Assembly: GCA_944332705.1 (NCBI GenBank)
Contig: CALVKM010000002.1
Coordinates: 31,149-95,148, forward strand
From: an uncultured Bacilli bacterium
Lineage (GTDB): Bacteria > Bacillota_I > Bacilli_A > RF39 > UBA660
Length of the DNA stretch: 64,000 bases
Direction: 5' to 3'
Positions 38,809-48,543 of the stretch are shown piece by piece. Position 1 is the first letter of the stretch; every line of letters starts with the position of its first letter. The translations under genes were made by a program, and so were the position numbers. Below the pieces are notes generated by a model that did not search any database, was not told the DNA's origin, and saw nothing but the letters and a program-made list of their open reading frames with translations.

Positions 38809-40557
38809 ATGAATAAGATTAAGAAAACTAAAAAAGTTATGGATGATAAAAAGAAAAAGTATATTTATATAGGTGTTATTATAATTTTAGTAATGCTTAT
38901 TTTATTAGTATGGTTATATTGGTTTTTATCTAATAAAGAAATAGAAGTTAAAGCGCAATCTAATATTAATTCTAATGAAACAATAGAATCGGTATTAGTT
39001 GATAAAACATTTGATGAACAAAAAAATATTTTATTAGAATTGTTAGATGAACAAATGAGTATTTATAATAATATTTGTTTAGATACCGATAATGAAGAAT
39101 GTATTACGGAAGAAGAAAAAGAAGAAATACTTACTAATTTAGAATCTTTAAAAGAAAAAGTAAATTCTTTAGAAAGTGCTGAAGAAGTAAGTAATGTGTC
39201 AGTGGAAATAAGTGATTATTTAAATTCTTTAAAACTAGTTGATGAAGAAGAAAATGAATCAAGTTCTTCTAGTTCCTCATCTAATAAAGGCAATAGTTCA
39301 TCAAGTTCATCTAGTGGTTCTTATGCTCCATCTGGTAGTATTGAGAGTATTTTAAATAGTGCTAAATTAAATCCCACTAAAACTGGTTATCCAACACTTG
39401 ATAATTATGCTACATCAGTTTTAAATTCCGTAACTAATGATTCAATGTCCACTTATGAAAAAGTAAAAGCCGTATATGATTGGATAATTAATAATATGAG
39501 TTATCAATTAGGTTTTGTTATTGGAGAAGAAATAGATAGTTTAATAAATACTTATGGTTTTTATGAAAGAGATGCAATAGAAGTTTTCTTGGCAACTAAT
39601 GGATTTGGAACACATAAAGGCTCTTGTGATAATTACTCAGCAATGTTTGTTGTTCTAACAAGAAGAATTGGTCTTGAAAGTTATCCGATTAGTGCTATAA
39701 CTAATGCTGGGGGAGGACACACTACTGTTAATATTAAAATTAATGGTAAATGGTATAATTTTGACCCACAAAGAGAAGATAATTCTTTAAAAAATGGTAA
39801 AATTACATATCTTGCTTTTGGGGAAGATGATAATGATTCCAAACCTTATAAATATATAAATCGTAATAATGATGTGGCATCTTTTCATGGATTTCAAAAA
39901 CAACCTGAAAGTAATTATTTGAAAGCAACAATCACTATCGCCGGTAAAAGCTATACTGCTAAAACTGCCGTTAGTAGTTATAAATATGTTATTCCTGATA
40001 CATTTGAAATTGATTATGCAACAAATCCAACAACTTATATTAATATTGAAGCAAATAGTAAAGTAAATTATATCCATAAAATGTCTGATAATACTGCTAC
40101 TAATTATGTATGGGAAACTGTCTCTGGTGATAGAGGAACAATAAATACCAGTGGGACAATTAGTATTACCCAAAAATGGGGGGCTTTAAGATATGAAATA
40201 ATTCATCTAGAAGATGAAATGGGCAGAGAACTTAACTTTGTTGTAAGAGTTAATTACCGAGACCCTAATAAGCAATTTACAATCGAACAACAAGTGGCAG
40301 ATTTAAGTTATACTGATTATGTTGATTATGGAGTTAGTACAAGAGATTCAGTCGGAGAAGTTACTTTAAGTGGTAAAGTAATTGAAACTAATGATCCAAA
40401 AGGTGCTGATGCTATAGTTGTTGGAGATTCGCCATTTTATGATCTGCGGGTAAGTAATCTTGATCGAACTAAATATTATTATGTTGTTGAGATAACTGGT
40501 GTAGATGAAGCTGGTAATGTTGCTAAAGATACAGTAAGAATTGAGGTTAAATCTTAA
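38809..40557 (+). CDS. Membrane-anchored transglutaminase-like protein
   Basis: The 582-residue protein has a basic start, a membrane helix (about residues 20-40), a coiled helical region, a Ser-rich linker and then a transglutaminase/protease-like domain. The catalytic triad is visible: Cys in HKGSCDNYSAMFVVLTRRIG, His in NAGGGHTTVNIKI and Asp in GKWYNFDPQRED. A beta-rich C-terminal region follows. Such domains may cleave or crosslink surface proteins. ATG 38809 lies behind GGAAGTGGGAAG; a longer frame from 38770 lacks a site. Confidence 0.85.
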   Translation: MNKIKKTKKVMDDKKKKYIYIGVIIILVMLILLVWLYWFLSNKEIEVKAQSNINSNETIESVLVDKTFDEQKNILLELLDEQMSIYNNICLDTDNEECITEEEKEEILTNLESLKEKVNSLESAEEVSNVSVEISDYLNSLKLVDEEENESSSSSSSSNKGNSSSSSSSGSYAPSGSIESILNSAKLNPTKTGYPTLDNYATSVLNSVTNDSMSTYEKVKAVYDWIINNMSYQLGFVIGEEIDSLINTYGFYERDAIEVFLATNGFGTHKGSCDNYSAMFVVLTRRIGLESYPISAITNAGGGHTTVNIKINGKWYNFDPQREDNSLKNGKITYLAFGEDDNDSKPYKYINRNNDVASFHGFQKQPESNYLKATITIAGKSYTAKTAVSSYKYVIPDTFEIDYATNPTTYINIEANSKVNYIHKMSDNTATNYVWETVSGDRGTINTSGTISITQKWGALRYEIIHLEDEMGRELNFVVRVNYRDPNKQFTIEQQVADLSYTDYVDYGVSTRDSVGEVTLSGKVIETNDPKGADAIVVGDSPFYDLRVSNLDRTKYYYVVEITGVDEAGNVAKDTVRIEVKS

Positions 40558-40584
40558 AAAGTCCAAATTATAATGGACTTTTTT
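40556..40584 (+). terminator. Terminator of the transglutaminase-like gene
   Basis: AAAAAGTCCA (40556-40565) pairs with TGGACTTTTT (40574-40583). Confidence 0.8.
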
Positions 40585-40624
40585 ACATATATTTGATATT
40601 ATAACATTTATTGGAAGTGATTAG

Positions 40625-42241
40625 ATGAATATAGAACTATATAGTTATAAAAATTTAAGTTTAGGAACTAAAGAACTTATGAAATATGCTTGTTCAATTT
40701 ATCAAACGATGTTAAATAAATCAAATAACGTTAAAGATGCCATAAGAACTGCTGTGATAGATTCTTATAGTAGTGAAGAAAAGTTTGCTTATGCCCTATA
40801 TTTAGCTTTTTTCTTTGCAGATAATAGTTGGGGAACAAAATTAACGTTTTATAAAGATTTAAATATTGATGATTTATTGGGTTTTGTTTGTTTAAAAAAA
40901 GAGGATATTAAAATATTAGAAGAAAAAGAAATTATTGAAATATATAAAAAATATTATCAAATTATAATAGCTAAAATTTCTAATAAATCAGAAGAAATTA
41001 AATTTATGAGTTCTGAAGTTCTTTATAGTTTATTTTATGAAATATTTTGGGGTAATACAAAAATATTAGATGCTTTTGCTCAAAAATTTATGCCATATTT
41101 AAGTAGTTTTAAATATCATAAAAGTTTTGATGAAGCCTATAATTATGCTCTTAAAAATGGTAGTTTAAAAGTACTTGATGAAATTGAACATGAAGAAGCA
41201 TCAACAATTACAGATTTAGTTGCTTTAGAAAAGAAAAATTATATTAGTTTAAATAGTGATAAATTATGGAATTTGTTAGAGGATATAAAGAAAAGATTTG
41301 TTGGTCAAGAAGAATTAGCTGAAAATTTATTTTATAATATTATTAATAATATTTCAATTGCTCTTAATAATGGGGATGCTTCTAGTCGTTCTATTATTTT
41401 TCTTGATGGTTCAACAGGAACTGGTAAAACAGCTATAACTAGTGCTATTTCAAGTGGATTAAATGTTCCTTTTGCGGCTTCATCAATTACCAATTATTCA
41501 GCAACAGGTTATGTCGGAGGTAATATAACTGATACTTTAGTTAGTTTATATAATAATGCTCATGGTGATTTAGCTAAAGCCGAGAGAGGTATAATTGTTT
41601 TTGATGAATTTGATAAATTAGCAATTCAAGGTAATAATTTAGAAATGAAAAAAGCCGTTCAACAACAACTCTTAGACTTTTTAGGGGGTGGAAAATATTT
41701 TATAAATCCGAGTTCAACTGAAAAAAACATTGAGTTTGATACATCAAAAATTACTTTTGTTTGCCTTGGAGCCTTATCAGAATTAAGAGATGAATTGACT
41801 AATGTATCTAATCCTATTGGTTTTGAAAGAGTATTTGAAAGCACTCATGATACTTATGAAATAACTCCCGATGATTTAGTGAGAATTGGTTTAGAACGCG
41901 AATTAGTGGGAAGATTTAATACTTATTTACATACTAATGATTATACTAAAGAAGATTTATACAAAATCTTAACTGAATCATCAATTAGTCCTTTAAAAAC
42001 TTTTGCAGAATTAGTGGAAAATAATGGCAAAAAATTAGTAGTTGGAGAAGGAGTTTTAGAAATTATTGTTGATGAAGCATATAAATTAAAAACTGGAGCC
42101 AGAAGTTTACAGACAATTGTTAATAGTATTAGAACAAAGTATTTAAAAGAGATTTTAAGAAGTTCAAATGATACAGTTTATTTAGATAAAGATATAGTTT
42201 TAGAAATAACTGGTAATACTTTTAAAAGAATTAGAAGATAA
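40625..42241 (+). CDS. ClpX-like AAA+ ATPase with a novel N-terminal domain
   Basis: This 538-residue protein has an AAA+ core like ClpX from about residue 225: FVGQEELAENLFYNI, Walker A in LDGSTGTGKTAITSAI, Walker B in GIIVFDEFDKLA, a pore-type loop in SATGYVGGN, the arginine finger region and the sensor 2 motif GARSLQTIVNSI. The zinc finger of ClpX is absent and the IGF loop that binds ClpP is not evident. The first 215 residues are a helical domain I do not recognise, which may bind partners made by the following genes. It is likely an unfoldase or remodelling ATPase rather than ClpX itself. Confidence 0.85.
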   Translation: MNIELYSYKNLSLGTKELMKYACSIYQTMLNKSNNVKDAIRTAVIDSYSSEEKFAYALYLAFFFADNSWGTKLTFYKDLNIDDLLGFVCLKKEDIKILEEKEIIEIYKKYYQIIIAKISNKSEEIKFMSSEVLYSLFYEIFWGNTKILDAFAQKFMPYLSSFKYHKSFDEAYNYALKNGSLKVLDEIEHEEASTITDLVALEKKNYISLNSDKLWNLLEDIKKRFVGQEELAENLFYNIINNISIALNNGDASSRSIIFLDGSTGTGKTAITSAISSGLNVPFAASSITNYSATGYVGGNITDTLVSLYNNAHGDLAKAERGIIVFDEFDKLAIQGNNLEMKKAVQQQLLDFLGGGKYFINPSSTEKNIEFDTSKITFVCLGALSELRDELTNVSNPIGFERVFESTHDTYEITPDDLVRIGLERELVGRFNTYLHTNDYTKEDLYKILTESSISPLKTFAELVENNGKKLVVGEGVLEIIVDEAYKLKTGARSLQTIVNSIRTKYLKEILRSSNDTVYLDKDIVLEITGNTFKRIRR

Positions 42242-42254
42242 CTTCTTCTTTTTT
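42233..42254 (+). terminator. Short hairpin at the end of the ClpX-like gene
   Basis: AGAAG/CTTCT with loop ATAA, followed by TCTTTTTT. It spans the stop codon and might attenuate transcription into the genes that follow. Confidence 0.5.
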
Positions 42255-42297
42255 AATGCATTTTATGATACAATTAGAGTAGTTAAGGAGATGCGTT

Positions 42298-42744
42298 ATG
42301 GATTATAATATTGATGATGTAAAAAGTGTATTAAGGGATAATGCAATAAAATTTCCAGATAAGAAGATAATTTATAATTTATATTCGGTGTTAAGTAAAT
42401 TGTATGATAATGATTTAACCAAATATGAAAATGATATATACATTATTAATAATAATAAATTACTAACAGATCAAGAAAGAGTAGGATTAGAAATTGAAAG
42501 TTTATTAAAAAAAGTAAATGAGAACCAAAATAATGCAGTGGTTAGGGAAATATTAATTTTAATGAAACAAGCTTATGATAAAGGAGAATTATCTTCTAGT
42601 TTAATTGCTTATTTTAAAAAGTTGATAACAGAAATTCAAATTATTTTGGGAGAAGATATTACTTTTTATAGTGTTGCAGAAGAATTGTTTGATGAAAAGA
42701 TGTTGAAATTAATTAAAGATAATAAAGAATATAAGGAACGTTGA
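42298..42744 (+). CDS. Uncharacterised protein of the ClpX-like cluster, 148 aa
   Basis: This acidic helical protein has no membrane segment and no family that I recognise. It reads DVKSVLRDNAIKFPDKKIIY at its start and ends with ITFYSVAEELFDEKMLKLIK. AAGGAGATG precedes ATG 42298. It is followed after 1 base by the next gene, so it is the first gene of a tightly packed run of four. A small adaptor role is possible but unproven. Confidence 0.6.
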   Translation: MDYNIDDVKSVLRDNAIKFPDKKIIYNLYSVLSKLYDNDLTKYENDIYIINNNKLLTDQERVGLEIESLLKKVNENQNNAVVREILILMKQAYDKGELSSSLIAYFKKLITEIQIILGEDITFYSVAEELFDEKMLKLIKDNKEYKER

Positions 42745-42745
42745 T

Positions 42746-44836
42746 ATGAATATAGGTGTGTTTAAAAAATATTTATTAGATAAAATAGCGGATTTTTCAG
42801 AAAAACTAAAGATAATTGATGAAAGAAATAAATTATATGATGGTTTAGAAGATATTATTGCTGCTTTAGAAGAAAATATTACAACAATTAGTGATGAAGC
42901 TCTTACAACTATAATTCGCTTGGTGGCAAGTGAAGATTTTACTATGTCCCGAATTAATGAAATAAAGAAAATTTATCCTTATTGGAATTTAATGGATGAT
43001 GAAAAGAAAAGCGTTATAAGTGATTATATTAAGGCATTTGTTAATAAAATAAGAGAAACTCAAGCTAAAAATAGAGAAAACAATAACTCAGAAAAAGAAG
43101 CAATTTTAGTCCAAATAAAAACATATGAAGAATATAGTGCACTCATGGATGATGAGAGGATAATTAAGCCAATAAGTAGTGATAACTTTGCATCATTTAT
43201 GGAATTTTTAAATGAAGTAGAATTAGAGCCATTGGTAAAACAACAATTAATACTAGAGTTTTATGATTACAATATTAAGTTTTATAAAAGAGAAGAACAA
43301 ATTAAGAAAAATATTGTTGTAGATGAAATAAAAACTAAAGCAAGCGTAATTGCTAAAGAATTAAGGCAAACTAAAGAAGTTGAAACCCTAGATATCGAAG
43401 GGTTATTAGAGCAAATAAGAATTAATGCTAAAGAAGATGAAGTAGAAGTAATAAATCAAATAATCGGTATTTATAAGAAGCTAAAAGTTGCTGCGATTGT
43501 TAGTGATAATGAATTAATTAAAGAATTTTTAAAAGATAATTTTGCATTACAAGATCATATAGATGCTTGGAGTTTTGAAAGTGATTTAAAAAGAGCAATG
43601 CTTACAGATTTAACTATATATTTAATACCAAATTTTAATACTCATTCAAAAGAAATTATAGAAATTTTTAAATCTTTAATAACTGTATATGCATCTATTG
43701 AAAAAAGTAGTGAAAAAGAAGAAATAATTAAATTAAGTGAAGAAGATAAAGCTTTTATAGAAGATTCTGAATTTTATGTTCTAAAACAAGCTGAAAGATT
43801 TGCAGATTTACCAGAAAAAGAAAAAAATGTTTTAATAAGTATGAATGATGCTATACTTAGAGGCAAAAGTGAAGAAGCAAAAATGATTAGTCCAAATTAT
43901 TCATTGTTAGAAGTAACTTTATATGCCAAAATATTAGAATATAATAAACAATTATCTTTTTTAAGAGAAGTAATCAATAATGCAGAAGAATATATTTCTT
44001 CATTTGGTTTAGAAGATGTGCAAAAAGATATAAATATGTATTTAGAAAATTTAAAACAAATAACTTTGGAAATAAAGAAAAATGTTACAGAGTTGCAAGA
44101 AGAATTGTATGGTAAAAATACTTTAGAAAATGCTAATAATTTTTTAAATAATATAGTAATTTTTCCTTATAACGGGAAAAAGATTTTAGAAGATATGAAT
44201 GCTATTAGTGTTGAAGATGATTATAAAGAAACATTACCTAGAGTATCTGCAGCAATAGATAAAATGACTTTAACTGATGCTAATACTCTTTTTGCGATTA
44301 CAGAAGATATAAAACCTCCAAAATTTTGGGGAAATACAGACAAATTGATTCAACAATCATGGGAAAATAATACTATTAGAAGACTACGTAATGGAGATAT
44401 ACGCTTTGGTTTTATTACAGTTGGGGTATCTCCGAGCAATATGGAATATTTAAAAGAAAAATATGGTTATGATAAAAATAATAGAGTTTATTTACTTTAT
44501 ACTTTATTTTATAAGACTGGGGATAATATGGATTATAATAAAGCTAATAATGAATTTGTTGTACAATTTGAAGAAATAAATAAGATATTAACTATATTTG
44601 GTACAGATTTTGATGAAGAATATTTAAAAGAACTATATAATAATAAAACTAAAGATAAACAAATAAAAGAAATAGAACATTTAAAAAGCATGTTTGGTAT
44701 AAATGAAATTACAGTTGATAGTTTAAGAATGGCTCAACTTAGAGCAATTGATGAAATAATAAATAATTCACAAGATTTAATTGTAAAAATTCAAAGAAAT
44801 GATGAAGAATTATTAACAAATGGTGGTGGTAGATAA
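42746..44836 (+). CDS. Large helical protein of the ClpX-like cluster, 696 aa
   Basis: This 696-residue protein is almost entirely helical, with long Glu/Lys-rich stretches that suggest coiled coils (about residues 100-490). The C-terminal 170 residues are different: TIRRLRNGDIRFGFITVGVS, then GYDKNNRVYLLYTLFYKTGD, which look like a compact alpha/beta domain. I cannot assign a family. Its stop overlaps the next start by 1 nt (TAATG), so the proteins are made in step, as for complex partners. It ends NGGGR. Confidence 0.6.
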   Translation: MNIGVFKKYLLDKIADFSEKLKIIDERNKLYDGLEDIIAALEENITTISDEALTTIIRLVASEDFTMSRINEIKKIYPYWNLMDDEKKSVISDYIKAFVNKIRETQAKNRENNNSEKEAILVQIKTYEEYSALMDDERIIKPISSDNFASFMEFLNEVELEPLVKQQLILEFYDYNIKFYKREEQIKKNIVVDEIKTKASVIAKELRQTKEVETLDIEGLLEQIRINAKEDEVEVINQIIGIYKKLKVAAIVSDNELIKEFLKDNFALQDHIDAWSFESDLKRAMLTDLTIYLIPNFNTHSKEIIEIFKSLITVYASIEKSSEKEEIIKLSEEDKAFIEDSEFYVLKQAERFADLPEKEKNVLISMNDAILRGKSEEAKMISPNYSLLEVTLYAKILEYNKQLSFLREVINNAEEYISSFGLEDVQKDINMYLENLKQITLEIKKNVTELQEELYGKNTLENANNFLNNIVIFPYNGKKILEDMNAISVEDDYKETLPRVSAAIDKMTLTDANTLFAITEDIKPPKFWGNTDKLIQQSWENNTIRRLRNGDIRFGFITVGVSPSNMEYLKEKYGYDKNNRVYLLYTLFYKTGDNMDYNKANNEFVVQFEEINKILTIFGTDFDEEYLKELYNNKTKDKQIKEIEHLKSMFGINEITVDSLRMAQLRAIDEIINNSQDLIVKIQRNDEELLTNGGGR

Positions 44837-46572
44837 TGAATGAATTAATAACTAGAGCATTTAGAGAAGAAAAACAAGCAATTGAAGAAAAAATTAATAC
44901 TGCAACTATTTTAGATTTAGAAGTTAAAATAAGTAATTTAAAAGATATTTTAAATAATCCGCAATCTCTACTTAATTTTAATATGGAAGATATAAAAGAT
45001 TATATAACGGAATTTGAACATGATAATCTAGAATATTTAAAACAAGCTTTAGGTTTAGAATTTTTCTTAATAACTGATAATGAATTAGAAAGAATTAAAA
45101 ATATAATAAGTAGTGTTTTAGAAAAAATAAAAAAAATATATCAAGAACAAAAACAAGAAATAGATAAATTACATAACGAAATAAAGAAACTAGAAAATTT
45201 AGAGGAAAGTGTTAGAGAAATATATAATGGCAGTTATATAAGTAGTGAAGATTTAAGAATTTTAGTTGAAATATTAAATAAGTATATAGATATTTCTGAG
45301 GTTAATAAATTAATTGGAGAACTGTGTACATTATCGATAATAAATATATCTAAAGTTGATGAATTAGAATTAGAAGAAATTCCAGATGAAGAATTAGAAA
45401 TAGCGCAGGAAACTAATATAGATAGTAATTTAGTTGAAGCTTTATTTAGTAGTTATGGCTATAATATTGATTTAATTAAAGAAGAAACTAGAAATTTATT
45501 ATATAGATACGGAACTTTAGAAAATATGGATGCAATATTTAAATTGTTAGAAGATAATAATATATTTGTTAATATTAAGAGATTTCAAAAACAATTTTGT
45601 AATATATTAATTCATAGTAATAAAGAAAATGTATCAACAATTATTGAATTATTAAAAAGAGATATGATTGTTAATGAATCTAGTGAAACATTAAATGAAG
45701 TATTTGAAAATGTTTTATGTGCTCAAGAAATATTTATTAATCGAAAAAGAGCATTTAAAAGATATAAAAAATCAGGAGGCTCTAGTGGTGGTGGTCAAAA
45801 TAATGGCGGACGCTATGAAAACTTTGTTATTAATCATGATTATCTAGAATCTTTAGGGGCTAATGTTTTAAAAATTATTGATAGTTGTGAAGAAGTAATG
45901 CGAATGAATCCTAATAGACTTAAAAGATGTGTCAGAGATTTTGATTTTTATGGTATTCCTAAGGAATCTTATTTGAATTCTCCAAGTGCTTTTAAAGTTA
46001 CAACTAATTTAGAGACAATGGATATGTTTATTGAACTTGGAGGTTATGAATATGCTTGTAGTAATCCATCAATGTTAGTTAGAGCTACTAATTCTCCAAT
46101 GTTTTATCGTTTATATAAGGCTAGAGGGGAAAATGAACAAGTATTTAGAAAAACTAAAAAGAGCATTTTACTACCAAAAAGAATTACTGTAGAAAGTGAA
46201 AAAGGTTATGGAATAGATTTTACTAATGGTAGTGAAGTAGTTAAACAATATATTCCCGAGTTTTCTACAGATTATGGATTATTAATAGAAAAAGATACAT
46301 TTGATTATAATATGACTAATGCCCTAAATGATGAATTAATTAAGTTTTTAGAAGAAAATTACAAAATAGATGATTTAAGATATAACTTTAATGGAGTAAT
46401 TATTTCTAGAAATAAAGTTTTAAGAAATTATGAATTGTTAATTCGTCATGGCCAAGGTGGTAAATTTGAAGCTTTAATGTATGCCTTAACAAAAAATAGT
46501 ATTTTAAATGAAGAAGAATTTAATTTAGTATTTGATTGTGCTAAAAAAGTTTTAGAGAAGAGAGGTAGATAA
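44836..46572 (+). CDS. Helical protein of the ClpX-like cluster, 578 aa
   Basis: The 578-residue protein has an N-terminal coiled-coil region (about residues 85-130), a Gly/Ser-rich linker SGGSSGGGQNNGG (about residues 315-327) and a C-terminal helical domain. That domain has repeats such as LKIIDSCEEVMRMNPNRLKR and GGYEYACSNPSMLVRATNSP with an NP.hL pattern that loosely recalls mTERF-type solenoids. No enzymatic motif is seen. It is coupled to both neighbours by 1-nt TAATG overlaps. Confidence 0.6.
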   Translation: MNELITRAFREEKQAIEEKINTATILDLEVKISNLKDILNNPQSLLNFNMEDIKDYITEFEHDNLEYLKQALGLEFFLITDNELERIKNIISSVLEKIKKIYQEQKQEIDKLHNEIKKLENLEESVREIYNGSYISSEDLRILVEILNKYIDISEVNKLIGELCTLSIINISKVDELELEEIPDEELEIAQETNIDSNLVEALFSSYGYNIDLIKEETRNLLYRYGTLENMDAIFKLLEDNNIFVNIKRFQKQFCNILIHSNKENVSTIIELLKRDMIVNESSETLNEVFENVLCAQEIFINRKRAFKRYKKSGGSSGGGQNNGGRYENFVINHDYLESLGANVLKIIDSCEEVMRMNPNRLKRCVRDFDFYGIPKESYLNSPSAFKVTTNLETMDMFIELGGYEYACSNPSMLVRATNSPMFYRLYKARGENEQVFRKTKKSILLPKRITVESEKGYGIDFTNGSEVVKQYIPEFSTDYGLLIEKDTFDYNMTNALNDELIKFLEENYKIDDLRYNFNGVIISRNKVLRNYELLIRHGQGGKFEALMYALTKNSILNEEEFNLVFDCAKKVLEKRGR

Positions 46573-46871
46573 TGTTACAATTTTTAAAAGATATGGGAAT
46601 AAGTGATATTACTATATTAAAAATGATTAATAATAATTCTGAAGATATATTATATGATTTAGAATGTGATCAAGTTAATTGTTTAGAAGTAATAAAGTAT
46701 TTACAAGAATTAAATATTCAAGTAATTGATGATTTATTAATAAATGAAATTGGTATGTTTTTTAAAACTAAAGAATATTTAGTTAATAAATTTTCTAAAT
46801 ATAATATATCTGAAATAGTTGATGATATTAATGATGATTATATAGCTATTGAATCAGTATTATATGATTGA
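46572..46871 (+). CDS. Small helical protein of the ClpX-like cluster, 99 aa
   Basis: The protein begins LQFLKDMGISDITILKMINN and has ECDQVNCLEVIKYLQELNIQ, two helical hairpins that are again similar to mTERF-like or leucine-rich alpha units. Its start overlaps the previous stop by 1 nt and its end overlaps the HD gene by 8 nt. It could be a subunit working with the 578-residue protein. No homolog can be named from sequence alone. Confidence 0.6.
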   Translation: MLQFLKDMGISDITILKMINNNSEDILYDLECDQVNCLEVIKYLQELNIQVIDDLLINEIGMFFKTKEYLVNKFSKYNISEIVDDINDDYIAIESVLYD

Positions 46872-47532
46872 TAAAGTATATAAAGAGGTTGAAAAATTAC
46901 TTGCTAGTGATAATTCTGGTCATGGAATGGAGCATATAAATAGAGTTGTTAAATTAGCATGTATTTTTGCAGATAATGAGAGCGCTAATAAAGATATAGT
47001 TACTCTAATAGCATTGCTTCATGATGTAGATGATTACAAATTATTTGGGGAAACAAATTTAGCTAATGCTAAAGAAATCATGATCAAATGTAATATAGAT
47101 GATAATACTAAAGAAATTATATTAAAAGCTATCTCTACAATTGGTTATAGTAAAAGACTATCTGGTATTACTCCAGAGTCTATTGAAGCAAAAGTTGTAT
47201 CAGATGCTGATATGTGTGATGCTCTAGGAGCATCAGGTATTCTTAGAACTTATGCTTATAGTAAAGAGCACAATAGACCATTTTTTGATAAAGACACATT
47301 CCCTAATCTAAATTTAACTGTTGATGATTATAAGAAGGGTTCTGCTAGTGGAGTAAATCATATATTTGAAAAAATATTAAGACTTCCAAAAATGATGTTA
47401 ACAAAGTCTGGTAGAAAAGAAGCCATTAAAAGACAAAAGATAGTAGTAGATTTTTTATTTAATTTATTTGAAGAGGAAGATGCTTTAAAATGGCGAACTT
47501 TTTTAATAAATTATATTAGAGATAATAATTAG
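46864..47532 (+). CDS. HD-domain phosphohydrolase
   Basis: This 222-residue metal-dependent hydrolase has NSGHGMEHINRVVKLA (first His), LIALLHDVDDYKLF (HD doublet, about residues 49-62) and KVVSDADMCDALGASGIL (distal Asp). It resembles YedJ/YpgQ-type HD proteins that act on nucleotides. The start at ATG 46864 overlaps the previous stop by 8 nt (ATGATTGA); without a clear ribosome site it likely depends on coupling. Confidence 0.88.
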   Translation: MIDKVYKEVEKLLASDNSGHGMEHINRVVKLACIFADNESANKDIVTLIALLHDVDDYKLFGETNLANAKEIMIKCNIDDNTKEIILKAISTIGYSKRLSGITPESIEAKVVSDADMCDALGASGILRTYAYSKEHNRPFFDKDTFPNLNLTVDDYKKGSASGVNHIFEKILRLPKMMLTKSGRKEAIKRQKIVVDFLFNLFEEEDALKWRTFLINYIRDNN

Positions 47533-47543
47533 AAGGAGCATAT

Positions 47544-47885
47544 ATGAATTTTAATATAAATAAAGTAAAAATAATTGTTAGTGTACCTACTAAAAATGTT
47601 GAAGAAGTTAGAGATGTAATTTGCGATGCTGGAGCAGGAGTAATAGGAAATTATACTCATTGCTCTATGAGTACAAAATGTATAGGAACATTTAAACCAA
47701 ATGAAAAAGCTAATCCTTTTATTGGAAAATCTAATCAGTTAGAATTTGTCCAAGAAGAAAAATTAGAGGTAATATGTGATGTTGGAAAGGTAAAAGAAGT
47801 ACTTACAAAATTAAGGAGTGTTCACCCTTACGAAGAACCTGGTATTGATATTATACCTTTATTAGATGAAAGTTATTTTGAATAA
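47544..47885 (+). CDS. NIF3/YqfO-type CutA-like domain protein
   Basis: The 113-residue protein matches the CutA-like insertion domain of YqfO/NIF3 proteins: VKIIVSVPTKNVEEVRDVIC, then DAGAGVIGNYTHCSMSTKCI, GTFKPNEKANPFIG and VRSVHPYEEPGID-like ending (LRSVHPYEEPGIDIIPL). Such stand-alone domains form trimers and may bind metal. The start follows AAGGAG. Confidence 0.85.
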   Translation: MNFNINKVKIIVSVPTKNVEEVRDVICDAGAGVIGNYTHCSMSTKCIGTFKPNEKANPFIGKSNQLEFVQEEKLEVICDVGKVKEVLTKLRSVHPYEEPGIDIIPLLDESYFE

Positions 47886-48003
47886 TACCTTTAGTATTAG
47901 ATCTTACCAAGGATTATCTAGGATTTGATAATATTGGCAACTGTGTAGGAGGGCAATTCATATTTGCATAAATAAATATAATTAATTGGAGGTAATTGAT
48001 AAA

Positions 48004-48543
48004 ATGAATATAGATACATTAGAAAAGGGGACAATCCTTTGTATTGCTAGTAGACCTGGTTTAGGAAAAACAACATTAGTTATTAATATAGCTAATGATA
48101 TTGCTAAAAAAAGTGATAAACCAATATTATATTTTAGTTTAGAAAGTTCAAAAGAACAATTAGAAAAAAGATTAGTAAGTGATTCTATAAAGAAAATTGC
48201 AGACGTCTTAACTATTGATGATATAGATTCTATTAGTGAAAAGTATAATCAAATGAATAATGGATTATCTTTAATTGTAATTGATTATTTGCAATTAATT
48301 TTGTTAAAAGATACTCCAAAAGAAAAGGAGACTATAGAAAAAATTAAAAGAATAAAAGACATTGCAGTAAAATTAGATGTACCAATTATTTTAGTTTCTC
48401 AGTTATCTTTGATGAAAGATAGAAAACCTACTATTCTTGATTTACATATTAATGAAATTAGTAAGTATTATAAAAAAGTAATATTTTTATATAAAGATGA
48501 TAATGGTATTATAAAAGAGGTGTATATAAATGAACTTGTTTAA
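48004..48543 (+). CDS. Minimal DnaB-helicase-like ATPase domain
   Basis: The 179-residue protein keeps only the RecA-like core of DnaB/KaiC-type ATPases: ILCIASRPGLGKTTLVINIA (Walker A, about residues 12-31), ILYFSLESSKEQLEKRLVSD, LSLIVIDYLQLILLK (Walker B) and VPIILVSQLSLMKDRKPTIL (sensor). The N-terminal primase-binding domain of DnaB is missing, so it is not the replicative helicase. ATG 48004 lies 11 nt after GGAGG. It overlaps a nuclease gene by 14 nt, which suggests a joint function in DNA processing or defence. Confidence 0.85.
   Translation: MNIDTLEKGTILCIASRPGLGKTTLVINIANDIAKKSDKPILYFSLESSKEQLEKRLVSDSIKKIADVLTIDDIDSISEKYNQMNNGLSLIVIDYLQLILLKDTPKEKETIEKIKRIKDIAVKLDVPIILVSQLSLMKDRKPTILDLHINEISKYYKKVIFLYKDDNGIIKEVYINELV

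Noticed and set aside
40625..42241. Identification as ClpX
   Set aside because: No zinc-binding N-domain and no ClpP-binding loop were seen, and the first 215 residues are unrelated.
48004..48543. Replicative helicase DnaB
   Set aside because: Only the RecA-like core remains, and the primase-interacting N-terminal domain is missing.
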